A stretch of DNA of 64,000 nucleotides from Sipunculus nudus (lineage: Eukaryota > Annelida > Sipuncula > Golfingiida > Sipunculidae): positions 63,392,370-63,456,369 of the forward strand of contig CM049307.1 in the NCBI GenBank assembly GCA_026874595.1, written 5' to 3'. Positions within the stretch are counted from its first letter, which is position 1; each line of letters begins with the position of its first letter. Under the pieces are notes generated by a model, which searched no databases, was not told the DNA's origin, and worked only from the letters and a program-made list of their open reading frames with translations. The translations under genes and the position numbers were made by a program. Positions 55,401 through 61,321 of the stretch are shown piece by piece.

Positions 55401-55776
55401 CTCCTGGTGTCAGGTACAACAAAGTATTAATCCTTCTCTCACTCAAGGCTACACACATCCAGTCAAGTGTTCCAACTGGACTAAACTTTTCAGGTAAGTG
55501 TACTTTAGGAATCTGTGTATCGTATGACTTATATAAAGCTTCATATTCATATGCATATTGGCCGTGTGCATATCTGGCAGCCCCTGAAAATGACCTAATG
55601 ACCGTCCATAGGAAGGGAGGGCAAAAAATCTCCATGGCGATCTTTTGCTTGTCAGTTTCAAAGAAATCTGCATATTGATCAAAATTTGTATTATCATCAC
55701 TCTCAAACTGACACGTGATCATCTGTATCAACAACACTCTGTGAAGCAGGAGCACTGGCAGGAAGCGTGTATCCAT
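3310..55776 (-). CDS. GRIN: NMDA-type ionotropic glutamate receptor subunit, 5' part (7 exons, 3' end off window)
   Basis: Gene-level entry; exons are 55776-55297, 26728-26535, 14745-14632, 14174-13999, 7321-7132, 5512-5398 and 3533-3310. The spliced product (about 497 residues here) would be a subunit of a postsynaptic glutamate- or glycine-gated cation channel. Residues 95-425 read as a GluN amino-terminal clamshell domain. Cys108 (WMCVALSERR) and Cys370 (SPKFNCSS) match the conserved disulfide pair of GluN ATDs, and FNCSSNLT holds two N-glycosylation sequons. An ATD-LBD linker with WPGD (440-443) leads into the S1 start KYQLKVVTLKERPFVVYNDV, then Cys480 and Cys487. All junctions are GT-AG and phase-consistent. 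The class is unresolved: the linker looks GluN2-like, while the C-x6-C-x5-NDS spacing recalls GluN3. The remaining LBD, the membrane segments and the tail must lie left of position 1. Confidence 0.88.
3616..3781. mobile_element. Tigger/mariner-type MITE
   Basis: 166 bp bounded by CAGTGGAACCTG at the left and AGATTTCACTG at the right, with TA on both sides (3614-3615 and 3782-3783), the target duplication of Tc1/mariner/pogo transposons. It contains repeated AATAAGACCA-like motifs near both ends and no coding capacity. It lies in the intron between exons F and G. Confidence 0.7.
3784..5397. other. Intron between exons F and G
   Basis: AT-rich. No further gene or defined repeat seen apart from the MITE at its end. 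Confidence 0.5.
5398..5512 (-). CDS. GRIN: NMDA receptor exon F (ATD end)
   Basis: 115 nt encoding residues 386-423. YPIKMQIMNVKRGHTWAQ corresponds to the last ATD strands (in other GluN subunits an I-N-L or N-L pair followed by W and a G-x-W turn). The acceptor is gttgcag and the donor is CAG|gtgaga, in phase 0. The next exon begins IGTW, completing the conserved turn. Confidence 0.87.
5513..7131. other. Intron between exons E and F
   Basis: AT-rich intron containing the (TA)n tract. At 6372-6656 there are CAGTGCTGTCACT and AAGCACTGA ends that could be a decayed mariner MITE, but no target duplication supports it. Confidence 0.5.
6748..6834. repeat. (TA)n microsatellite
   Basis: About 43 uninterrupted TA dinucleotides inside an intron. 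Confidence 0.98.
7132..7321 (-). CDS. GRIN: NMDA receptor exon E (ATD, second disulfide cysteine)
   Basis: 190 nt encoding residues 323-384. The helix ENVIKDMVKLWFDAVNMLVL aligns with the GluN ATD helix before the loop holding the second disulfide cysteine (Cys370 in SPKFNCSS). N369 and N373 are sequons (NCS, NLT). The acceptor is acatcag and the donor is TTTGA|gtaagt. Splicing to exon F restores Glu385 (WFE-YLVKSK). Confidence 0.88.
7322..8430. other. Intron between exons D and E, right of exon E
   Basis: AT-rich, no gene or repeat recognised. Confidence 0.5.
8431..8760 (+). mobile_element. Family C Helentron-like element, copy C1 (compact)
   Basis: It starts AACTAGAACACAGGTAGTCG, carries GTATCCGCCAAAA at 8463-8475 and ends with the exact inverted form TTTTGGCGGATAC at 8748-8760. 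Just before the end, CAAAACTTTGTTTTG can form a small hairpin. Compared with C2 it has lost most of the interior. It has no coding capacity and is a non-autonomous derivative. Confidence 0.72.
9311..10471 (+). mobile_element. Family C Helentron-like element, copy C2 (full length), inside A1
   Basis: It starts AACTAGAATACGGGTAGCCG, with GTATCCGCCAAAA at 9345-9357 and TTTTGGAGGATAC at 10459-10471. The interior consists of diverged repeats of about 230 bp with CAAAATTTTGGCCCAATCGG-type phrases and the palindrome GGTGGCGCCACC at 9740. Family A sequence flanks both sides, so C2 appears to have inserted into A1. Non-coding. Confidence 0.7.
10480..13050 (+). repeat. 337-bp tandem array inside A1
   Basis: The landmark GGTGGCGCCACC or a close variant recurs at 10823, 11164, 11499, 11839, 12176, 12513 and 12850, a spacing of 335-341 bp. 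Each unit also holds GATATGGGTAACAGAGACCT, a CTGGGGGGTACTTTGGGGCC segment and a poly-A/G stretch before the palindrome. Confidence 0.9.
13080..13155 (+). repeat. GACA/GACG microsatellite near the A1 3' end
   Basis: Irregular ACGGACAGACGG repeats. Matching tracts occur before the 3' hairpin of A2 (about 21037) and A3 (about 43345-43400), so the tract belongs to the element. Confidence 0.9.
13209..13998. other. Intron sequence next to exon D, with (TA)n
   Basis: AT-rich intron with a TA microsatellite at 13445-13488. Nothing else recognised. Confidence 0.6.
13999..14174 (-). CDS. GRIN: NMDA receptor exon D (ATD lobe 2)
   Basis: 176 nt encoding residues 264-321. HEASQIFAVAKNLGLTGKEF followed by VWLVTKSVV matches the GluN block EAxxIFxVAxxxGLTGxxYxWIV, the most recognisable motif of the gene. 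KSFPVGTI corresponds to the FPTGLI region of GluN2. The acceptor is TTGTAG and the donor is ATAG|gtaacc. It lies 457 bp downstream of exon C in the transcript. Confidence 0.9.
14632..14745 (-). CDS. GRIN: NMDA receptor exon C (ATD lobe 2)
   Basis: 114 nt, with one leading base and two trailing bases of split codons. It encodes residues 226-262: YEILAEVQILSL, a helix-forming segment, then TRVILFHAS. This matches the GluN ATD pattern strand, acidic or serine loop, amphipathic helix, strand (vertebrate GluN1 has VIILSAS at the last strand). The acceptor is ATTTCAG and the donor is CAC|gtaagt. Confidence 0.85.
14746..15814. other. Intron sequence between the cassette position and exon C
   Basis: No gene or recognisable repeat. 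Confidence 0.5.
15815..16592 (+). mobile_element. Family C copy C3 (3' truncated)
   Basis: It starts AACTAGAATACGGGTAGTCG, with GTATCTGCCAAAA at 15849-15861. The interior matches C2, including GGTGGCGCCACC at 16365. The copy is lost at GTGGTCTCAGAG (about 16592), where a different repeat begins, so the 3' inverted motif is missing. Confidence 0.68.
16593..17036. mobile_element. Probable Tigger/mariner-like MITE (3' end clear, 5' end unclear)
   Basis: The right end GAGTTTCACTG is followed by TA. Subterminal GTTGTCCGCTTTACTGAG-like motifs recur at 16838, 16916, 17000 and 17015, typical of reiterated transposase-binding motifs. A 101-codon ORF on the minus strand (16591-16896) spans it but resembles no family. 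The left terminus could not be placed, so the element is probably truncated. Confidence 0.42.
17497..17601. repeat. G15 and C13 runs 77 bp apart
   Basis: A run of 15 G (17497-17511) and a run of 13 C (17589-17601) lie within one family A unit. Elsewhere the unit has CTGGGGGGTACT and GACCTCCC at these places, so both are expansions. The runs are complementary and could pair. Confidence 0.95.
17819..20851 (+). mobile_element. pogo/Tigger-type DNA transposon, nearly intact
   Basis: 3033 bp with perfect 26-bp terminal inverted repeats (starting CCGTTTTCCCCCAT, reaching ATAATCCGCA) and a TA target duplication (17817-17818, 20852-20853). A motif of the terminal repeat recurs directly inside the left end (GATAATCCGCACCC). 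It carries one transposase gene on the plus strand, followed by about 1 kb of AT-rich non-coding sequence. Perfect ends and a clear empty-site sequence suggest recent insertion. Confidence 0.95.
18482..19797 (+). pseudogene. pogo-family transposase, one frameshift
   Basis: The enzyme would cut and paste the element by binding its terminal repeats. The N-terminal frame (18482-18856) starts MPRRSSYTTAFKLQVV and contains a Brinker/CENP-B-like helix-turn-helix (AARHFGIDESNVRLWKRLK). After about residue 95 the reading moves to another frame (open 18712-19797), where KASSNWCYRFMARNDLS resumes the usual family sequence, so one small deletion near 18760-18785 breaks the gene. The DDE catalytic domain keeps all three acids: D in NADQTP (18964), D in LVLDAF (19291) and D in LQPLDVG (19402), with 36 residues between the last two (DD36D). 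The C-terminus is highly acidic (19630-19795). It resembles POGK-like transposases. Confidence 0.9.
21177..21263 (-). CDS. Candidate 87-nt cassette exon in the NMDA receptor ATD
   Basis: The segment is 87 nt (29 codons), open in the one frame compatible with its neighbours. It starts with one base completing the split codon left by exon B and ends with two bases that are completed by exon C, so it can be included or skipped without changing frame. Its donor is a good CAG|gtaatg. Its acceptor (tatatttccag) has a weak, A-rich upstream tract, as often seen in regulated exons. The encoded segment includes GIRYFDELCGPISINRDF. It starts 63 bp beyond the 3' hairpin of repeat A2. Expression evidence is absent, so this remains a prediction. 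Confidence 0.42.
21264..23476. other. Intron between exons B and C, middle part
   Basis: No gene or defined repeat recognised. Confidence 0.5.
23477..23757. mobile_element. MITE-like element with inverted ends
   Basis: The left end AAAAGGTATGGTTCTCAGGC and the right end GCCCGAGAACCATACCTTTT are inverted copies with one mismatch and a one-base indel, about 240 bp apart. There is no ORF. The target duplication is unclear because both flanks are AT-rich. Confidence 0.65.
24373..24471. mobile_element. Small foldback element
   Basis: TTACCACTGGGGCTTTGCCC at the left and GGGGCGAAGCTCTGGTAA at the right form imperfect inverted repeats across about 100 bp. It is a short palindromic MITE or a structured repeat. 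Confidence 0.5.
24472..26534. other. Intron sequence next to exon B
   Basis: AT-rich, nothing recognised. Confidence 0.5.
26535..26728 (-). CDS. GRIN: NMDA receptor exon B (ATD lobe 1 to lobe 2)
   Basis: 194 nt, starting in phase 0 after a CTTCTTGCAG acceptor and ending after two bases of a codon at AAAAG|gtttgt. It encodes residues 161-224 plus part of 225. The stretch SPTMQHQCKVMLTFLEGYNF corresponds to the GluN2 block with the pattern PSIEQQ..VML..MEEYDW, which is diagnostic for the class. It is followed by the strand TFVVLTGNTIGREEFI. Joining straight to exon C gives a canonical ATD without gap. Confidence 0.88.
27806..29432 (+). mobile_element. Family D Helentron-like element
   Basis: The right end is a strong hairpin, CCCGCTTTTCAAGCGGG, followed by ACCCTAATAA (about 29411-29437). 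The left end carries AGGGCCCCGC (27812-27821), an inverted near-copy of GCGGGACCC. Inside, two or three diverged units of about 120-150 bp contain GAGTTATTGCATTAACATCA and AAGGTCATCCATCTTCAAAC (28690-29000), and a GGACGGACGG microsatellite precedes the hairpin (29345-29392). Non-coding. The left boundary is tentative. Confidence 0.5.
29640..30115 (+). mobile_element. Old, diverged family A fragment
   Basis: GGTGGTGCCACC at 29771, then CAACTTTTTAATTATTC, TGACCTAATTTCTGGTTT and GTGTGATCACTGTATCTCAG match a family A unit and its 3' end at reduced identity. Ends are not intact. Confidence 0.65.
32450..32502 (+). repeat. Possible retroposon tail
   Basis: CCTGAATAAAGTTCTGTTCTGTTCT: a polyadenylation-like AATAAA followed by a short TTCTG repeat, as in the 3' tails of some SINEs and LINEs. 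The body upstream was not recognised. Confidence 0.3.
34417..34577 (-). other. Exon-like open segment in intron 1, unassigned
   Basis: 161 nt between a CTCCACAG acceptor and a strong TTCA|gtaagt donor, open in one frame (53 codons, including SVPAILIEAQAERNGDLQSF). In the phase needed between exons A and B it contains a stop, so it cannot be an exon of the main transcript. It may belong to a nested gene or be chance. Confidence 0.22.
40538..43455 (+). mobile_element. Family A Helentron-like cluster, copy A3
   Basis: The 5' end is AAGTGACCCAGGGGTCATGA with GCTCAGCTGAC at 40561-40571. Three 3' termini with CAGCTGAGCTAAAA occur, near 41733, 42254 and 43455, so this is a chain of at least three elements or a nested set. 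Five exact GGTGGCGCCACC palindromes lie at 41380, 41749, 42087, 42504 and 42838. Between 40820 and 41330 units are only about 166 bp and lack the palindrome half. The final hairpin is at 43422-43450 after a GACA/GACG tract. Non-coding. Confidence 0.75.
43508..46466 (+). mobile_element. Family B Helentron-like element, copy B1
   Basis: The 5' end holds the inverted repeat AGGCCTACAGGCCT (43510-43523) and then GCGAACCTGTG (43527-43537). The 3' end is GCATAAGCTCACAGGTTGGC followed by TAAAA, where CACAGGTTGGC is an inverted near-copy of the 5' motif. The interior holds CACTGAGTGAACTCTTGACC repeats (44000-44380) and a 177-bp array (45100-45990), with the palindrome GGTGGCGCCACC at 45993. Non-coding. 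Confidence 0.72.
45104..45990 (+). repeat. 177-bp tandem array inside B1
   Basis: CATAACTCAGCC recurs at 45104, 45281, 45458 and 45635, and as CATAACTTAGCC at 45812: an exact 177-bp period over five units. Neighbouring units are nearly identical, and units one and three share variants, as do two and four (CCAAGTGG against CCCTGTGG), suggesting a doubled unit. Confidence 0.93.
46467..46538 (+). mobile_element. Family C 3' fragment
   Basis: Sequence resembling the family C tail, ending CAAAACTCTATTTTGGCAGATAC, with the inverted motif at 46526-46538. It sits between copies B1 and B2. Confidence 0.6.
46585..47857 (-). mobile_element. Tigger-type transposon, internally deleted
   Basis: The left end CAGTGAAACCCCACAATTAC follows TA (46583-46584). 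The right end GGCGGGGTTCCACAA precedes TA (47858-47859), and the family B host sequence continues across. Near the right end GTGGTCGYAATTGTGGG is repeated at 47782, 47799, 47816 and 47833 (period 17). Only a transposase N-terminus remains, on the minus strand. Confidence 0.75.
46950..47090 (-). pseudogene. Tigger transposase N-terminal remnant
   Basis: The ATG at 47090 opens MPRKELSLKEKVVLIKAEY, the usual start of the CENP-B-type helix-turn-helix of Tigger/jerky transposases. After a frame change, AQQFSVGKTQVHTI supplies the second half of the motif and a stop follows. The DNA-binding second domain and the DDE catalytic domain are absent, so the copy cannot encode an active enzyme. Confidence 0.75.
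50038..51411. other. Intron 1 sequence
   Basis: AT-rich, no feature recognised beyond a short TATATA run near 50230. Confidence 0.5.
51412..51464 (+). repeat. tRNA-like SINE relic
   Basis: TAGCAAAGTGGTAGAGCA fits a tRNA D-arm and A-box, and 27 bases on GGTCAATTTTC is an eroded B-box. A functional tRNA is excluded by the lost B-box and the lack of an acceptor stem. Confidence 0.4.
51749..52375 (+). mobile_element. Family C copy C4, inside B3
   Basis: It starts AACTAGAATATGGGCAGTCG, with GTATCCGCAGAAA at 51783-51795. The interior matches C2, with variants of the palindrome at 51900, 52020 and 52165. The 3' inverted motif is missing. Confidence 0.62.
52464..52525. repeat. GTCTAGAC palindrome cluster and C11 run
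   Basis: GTCTAGACGTCTAGAC, a perfect 16-bp palindrome, occurs twice (52464-52479, 52485-52500), followed by a single GTCTAGAC (52506-52513) and 11 C residues (52515-52525). Confidence 0.97.
53339..55049. other. Intron 1 sequence near exon A
   Basis: No gene or repeat recognised. Confidence 0.5.
55065..55296 (-). repeat. 19-bp tandem array of splice-donor-like units at the start of intron 1
   Basis: On the minus strand the unit is ACAGGTAAAGTAACATTGC. Donor-like positions fall (plus-strand coordinate of the T of GT) at 55295, 55276, 55257, 55238, 55219, 55200, 55181, 55162, 55143, 55122, 55103 and 55084: every 19 bases with one step of 21. The first is the real donor of exon A. The unit at 55257 has lost GT; the others keep it, mostly as GTAAAG, GTAAGG or GTACAG. 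Confidence 0.9.
55297..55776 (-). CDS. GRIN: NMDA receptor exon A (first coding exon, start uncertain)
   Basis: Codes 160 residues and ends in phase 0 at CAG|gtaaat. Residues 95-160 hold the first half of ATD lobe 1, including Cys108 and a segment ending NLGIPVLVWDGAGTG, which corresponds to the strand-turn near GIHGG in vertebrate GluN2. The ATG at 55776 has a good context (ACA before, G after) and opens a hydrophobic stretch (FLPVLLLHRVLLIQMITC) that could be a signal peptide. A second in-frame ATG lies at 55803, and the next in-frame stop upstream is at 55830-55828. The true start is uncertain because the 250 bases upstream look protein-coding in two other frames (see findings). An AG acceptor is possible at 55962-55961, so the exon may begin at 55960. 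Confidence 0.75.
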
Positions 55777-55960
55777 TGTGAACAAACACCTGGCTAACCA
55801 CATTTGTTTCAGCAAAGTAACTGTATCTCATTGGGTTCAGGATATCCTTCCTACCCCTGTTTATCCACTCAGCTATAAAGAGGCAGTCTTGTTATATTCT
55901 CCTTGATGTATATAGTCTTGTTTCTTCCAGCACTGAACAGGGCAGCAGGAATTCTTCTGT
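55706..55960 (-). other. Exon A upstream part: 5' UTR or frameshifted N-terminal coding sequence
   Basis: Directly upstream of the annotated start. A TTTCAG acceptor ends at 55961. A 29-codon open stretch (55958-55872) runs to a TGA. A second 62-codon stretch in another frame (55891-55706) overlaps the main start and ends at a TGA next to GAGAGTGATGAT, where the main frame continues. Both read like ordinary protein (for example IYIKENITRLPLYS, then AEWINRGRKDILNPMRYSYF). It is either a 5' UTR with an overlapping upstream ORF or coding sequence broken by two one-base shifts in the same direction. The sequence alone does not decide. Confidence 0.4.
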
Positions 55961-58900
55961 CTGAAATACATGGATAATACTTTATTATCATGGTTTTAAA
56001 ATTCCTAAAGCAGGGTTCCCAAAACTTTTCAGCCAATCAAAATCATTCCAATATTTTCATGAACTTGAAAAAAAATCTTGTTTCTTCCTTTACAACTTTA
56101 ATACGAAACTGTAACATATCAAAAAGGCAACTTAAGATCATCCATGGAAACTTGCACCTGAAAAACAATGTTGAAGAACACTTAATTAAATATATTAATT
56201 GAAGTTGTGTTATTCTTACAGCTAAGAGATATTCTGTTAATCTATCAATGGTATTCTAGCTAGGAGCATCTTCCAGTCATGTCTTGAAACTCTGGATCCT
56301 GGGCCCTGTCTTTGTCCTTATTTATGGAAAGGATTTCTTAAGTATGACCTTTATGGGATTGGCATCAACTTGGGAACACCCATGTTATCACTGGTTTGCA
56401 TATCAATGTGTGTACCCCCAAACACAGAACTGTGACCCACATAAGAGGGAACTGTGTGCTATTTGGTGAGGACAAGGGTTACTGTATTTTTTTAAATATC
56501 TTATAATTCATTTGGAAAAATAATATTTTCATTGGTGGGAATAAGATTTACACATTCTGAAATTCTCATATTTCATGATTATTTTTCATTATTGAAAAAT
56601 CATGACTTTTTAAGTACTGAAATTTTAAACTTAAAAAAATTCATGACATTTTAATGGTGTGGGAACCCTGAAAAGACAATGAAGTTGACAATACAGTTGA
56701 ATCCTCCGCTACTGGACATTGGAGGACCTGGTTTTTGCATATAACATATAGGGTGCTGTATTAGACAGGTTTCAAAGATTAATTTTTAAAGAAACCCTTT
56801 AGTATCCTAGCATAATAGGGGTTTTAGTGTCCATGATGAGAGATTTTCCTGCATACACCATATTTGCATTTTAATATCTTTGCCAAGAGGGATGTTTTTA
56901 TAACCACTGGTTATGAGTTAGTTTGTCTGTCTGCAACTAAAGTCAAAAATGAATTAACTGATTTTGATGGTATTTTTGTTGAGGAGTAGGGTAACACCTT
57001 ACCAACTATCCATTTGGAGGTGATCTATATAAACATAATTTGATTTTGTTTAAAGGAATCTTTGCCACTGTGAAATGCAGCATTCAGTTTACCCGGCTCT
57101 TTACACACCGCTTCACCTATAGGCCTACTACCTACATATCCCAAGCGCTGTTTGTTTTGGCCTGGTTTTCTGGGTCCCTACACAAGAAGGAAGCACTGTA
57201 TGTTGGGCCAATCAGATGAGACCTGGTGCTGGAAGTAACATGCTCTATGATTGGCTGAAAAGGTCACAATAGCAAATATAAATGCTGTTTGCAAAATCTT
57301 TTTAGGGGTTGAAGAGGCCATTTTGTATGAACTAGACCACATATTTATGATTCCATAAATATTTGTTTCCCTCGTGACTGCGTGTAAACAATGCCCAATA
57401 TGCAACACACAACTGATGTGACAAGGAATCTACATTATTAGCAGTACATGTTGCCAGCAAAACAGTTTACCAGCCAAGGGAGGAATACCCGGAGCCAATG
57501 TTATTACATTTCACTTTGAGTGACAGCTCATCACACAAGCAACTGTTTGAATAGGCCACAGGCTCAGACAGAATGGCCAAACACATGGTTTGTACAGGTC
57601 CTTGTGCACAAAGGATGCCCAGCCAGTGAGCTGTAATTCAAATGAAATGTAACAAAATTGGCTTTTTTGCACATCTGGCTGACTGTTCTCCAATTTGCTG
57701 GCAAAGAATACATTGCTTAACAAACATTATAATGTCATAATTGGTCGATGATGCGAGAACGCAGAGGAAGCATTAAAATTTAAAAAATTTTACTAAGAGT
57801 AACCATAAAACTGTCATCAAGCAGCACTTGAAGCACAGTTATGGGCGGAGCCATGTTGCCTGTCAAGTGTTTGTTAACTGGCATTGGGTTGGCTTCCAGT
57901 CACATCATACGCACAATGTTTTTCAGCAGACAACTACCCACCACCTGGTGTCTAAGTCTATCATAAATGGTCAAACCAGGCAGATCTGGAAAATCAGTAG
58001 CTTCTTTTGAAGCGCAAGATTTCCGCTGCCTCGGGAGCGCACATTCAGTTTTGTAATCCACTGGAATTTTAGACATTTTTTTTTAGAATTTTTATAAAAA
58101 GTTTCATTTTACATCATAATTAATGTCAAAAGTCAAGTTTCTGCATGGTTTCTTTCAAGAAATATGATGAGAAAGCACACTGACTTAAATGTTTGTGGCC
58201 TCCTTTTCTACATATATACACTATCTTATCCAGAGCTGCCATTCTTGCTCACTTGACACTGCAAAAATGTCTCTGACATCAAATGAAGAGGTTCATGCAA
58301 AGAGAGCCCTTGCCAAAAAGATCCCTGAGCAAAAATGCAAGTCATAAACAAAACAACGGAGAAGCTTTCATTTAAGAAATTTGCCTTGCTGAAACAATGG
58401 ATTAATGTAACAGACAAGGTCAGATGAGCAGGGAGTGACCCTTCTGTTGAGAAAATGGTTGACTCCATGCATGAACTTGGTGCCAATTACCTACGGCAGA
58501 ATAGGACTACTTTTGCATGGTAAGGTGTTATCCTGTACTGGCTGAGCAGGGACCTGAATGTCCAAATCATCAGTCCCAGTGGACATAGCCTCTGGCTAGT
58601 CATGGTAATAAGTAAGCTTGCTGCATAAAATGTGATTATCAATGCACCAATCATTGTCTATCTGGGCACACCACCTCTGGGAATTTTAATTTACTAGGCA
58701 TTCAGTGATGGGGGAAGATGGCTTATTTGAATATGTTACCAGAAAATACAAGGAAAATAAAGTGTTGTGACCTGACAAAGTTCTGTAGACAAACTCTGTA
58801 ATTACTGATTCTATATATCACATATTGCAGTCTTTACAAGTTTCACCTTCCAATGTTACAGATGTCTCTTTTATTGTATGCAGCAGTCTTACATGTGTAT

Positions 58901-59602
58901 GTGCAGCGCTAGCACTGGCCGTTGCTATGACGGCATAGCCCGGCCCATGCTTGGGGTCTGACCTGTAATTAAACAGCAGTCATGCTAGTCTTGGGCTTTC
59001 TCGCCTGGCCGAGCCGGGCTGGCCCAAGAGTGTAACCCCGACATGAAGAAACCTAGCATTGTTCTACATGTTTCCTGTAACATGTGTGTACTGTGTATCA
59101 TGTTAGGTTCTTTGGATTGTTCAGGAAATGGAAAGTTTTTGGCTTGAGGTGAAAAGGTATAGATAAGGGGCTGTGTTTTAGAGCCGAGAGAGAGGAGAGA
59201 TATATTCCAGAAGACACAGAAGAGTGTAAGTCAGTTTTTGGACCTTTTCCTATAATTGTGGCAGTTATAGCTTTTCTTCGAATTTGTAAAGGATTTTATA
59301 TAGTCTTTAGTTTGCCTTTTGGATCACTATCAGAATTTCACTTTTGGATTACAACAAATTGATTTTGTGATTGAACTGGACTGTTATTCTCTGAGAAGAT
59401 TTATGTGAACTGTTCATCTGGATTATATGCTTTAAAGGACTTTTTGTCACTGTGACAGTGGTGGTATCCAGGTACTGTACATGTTATTTATATACTTGTA
59501 TTGATTTACTGTTGTACTGTTGTTGTACTGTGTAATTTTATTGATTTAGTGTAATGTAATGTTAGGATTGTTTTAAGAATAAATTATAATTATTTGTGAA
59601 CA
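55961..59602. other. Upstream region of the NMDA receptor gene
   Basis: No coding exon recognised. It may contain 5' UTR exons or the promoter, but I see no convincing element. A CAGTTGAATCCTCCGC motif after TA at 56695 could be a decayed Tigger end. A locally GC-richer patch (58900-59040) and a region ending in AATAAA (59577) look repeat-like but could not be assigned. Confidence 0.45.
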
Positions 59603-59604
59603 CT

Positions 59605-61321
59605 AGTGGCCCATGAGCCATGATGCTCAGCTGAATTCAAGAAATGTTGAACAATGAGCAAAATGACTGCTAGAGTGCTAAAAAATCATGAATTTTGTGA
59701 AGAGTCCTTAGAATTGTCTGGTTTATAAGATAAAACTCCAAGATGGATTGACATGCCAAATTTCAGACCAATATCTTAAACCACTCATAAGATATGAGCA
59801 ATTTTCACCCAAAGCACATGTAGGCATGCAGTTGTCACCACCAGTCTTGAGTACAAGATGGAGGAGTCCAAGATCTATGGGTATGCACCAATTCAGGCCA
59901 ATACAGCAAATCACTCCTGAGAAAAGGGCATTTATTTATTCTACAAAACTGGGAAAGTATGTGGCGCAACCTGTCTGATTTACAAGAAAACTTTCCAAAA
60001 TGGATGGACATGCAAAATTTCAGAATAATATCTTGAACCATTCCTAAGATATGAGCAATTTTCACCAAAGGCAAATATACCGATGGATGCCACGCCAAAA
60101 CGACTGCTGACGGTGCCACCCATCTTGTTTACGAGATGTAAGTGTTGAGGATCTATGAACATGCACAATTCTATGGCAAATGCACAGATGGACACTACGC
60201 AAAAAGTATTGTAGGTGGCGCCACCAGTCACAATTATGAGATAGAGAGATCCAAGATTTATGGACATGCAAACTTTCAGCACAATACTGATTGAGCAACT
60301 CACAATAAGGACACCTGTCTTTGTTAGGCACAACAACATAGGTGAAGGAACAACTATGCTGGGTTTCGGAAAGATTGGTCGAAGGGTCTCAGAGGAGTTC
60401 TCTGGAAACTAATGCAGAGTTTTTATATCACATTTTTAATTATTCTGAGGGCTATTTACGAGCCCCATAGCTCAGAGGATATGGGTAACAGAGACCGTAT
60501 TTCAGATTTCCATAGAGACGTTTTATGGACCTCCTTTGATGTCAAGTAAGAAGATTCAAGGTCCAGCAGTTATGACTTGTGCCCCGTTAACAGATGACAG
60601 CTTCTTTGAAGGTATCAAAAACAGAGAAAAAAATATGTAAAAATTAGAAAAATACACATGGTGCCACCAGTTTGCAGGAACTGATGATCAATTTTCATGC
60701 AAAGAATCATGGTGACCAAGGAAGTAATTATTAAGATACTGAAGCTTTTGTATACATTTTTTATTATTCTGGGGGGTACTTTCAGACCTATAGCTCAAGA
60801 GGATATGGATAACAGAGACCTAATTTCAGGTTTCTAAGGAGATATTTCACAGACCTCCCTTGATGTCAAGTAAGAAGATTCCTGGTCTAGCAGTTGCGAT
60901 TTATGCCCTGTTAACAGATGACAGCTTCTTTGAAGGTCTCAAAAAAAGAGCAAAATATGCGTAAAAATTCGACAATTCCATGTGGCACCACCAGTTTGCA
61001 GGAATGAATGAAATACTCCATTATGAATACCCATGCAAAAAATCATGGTGATCAATACAACAGTTGTCCAGATAGTGCAGCTTTTGTATCAAATTATTAA
61101 TTATTTTGATGGGTATTTACGAGCCCCATAGCTCAGAGGAAATGGGTAACAAAGCCCAGATTTCATGTTTCCACAGAGATTTTTCATGGACCTCCCTGGA
61201 TGTAAAGTTAGAAGATTCCACGTTCAGCAGTTAAGATTTGTGCACTGTAGATCGACAGATGACAGCTTCTTTGAAAGTATCAGAAATAGAGAAAAAAACT
61301 CGTAAAATGTAGAAAAAGTAT
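59605..61321 (+). mobile_element. Family A copy A4 (3' end missing), with family C-type pieces
   Basis: The 5' end is AGTGGCCCATGAGCCATGAT with GCTCAGCTGA (about 59630). GGTGGCGCCACC occurs at 60214. A family C tail fragment (CTCAGAGGAGTTCTCTGGAA, about 60387) is followed by typical family A units (GATATGGGTAACAGAGACC at 60478, 60790 and 61140). The terminal hairpin is absent. Confidence 0.62.

Noticed and set aside
58850..59590. Possible solo LTR or GC-rich promoter
   Set aside because: No paired LTR, target duplication or primer-binding site could be established, and the GC-rich patch is short.
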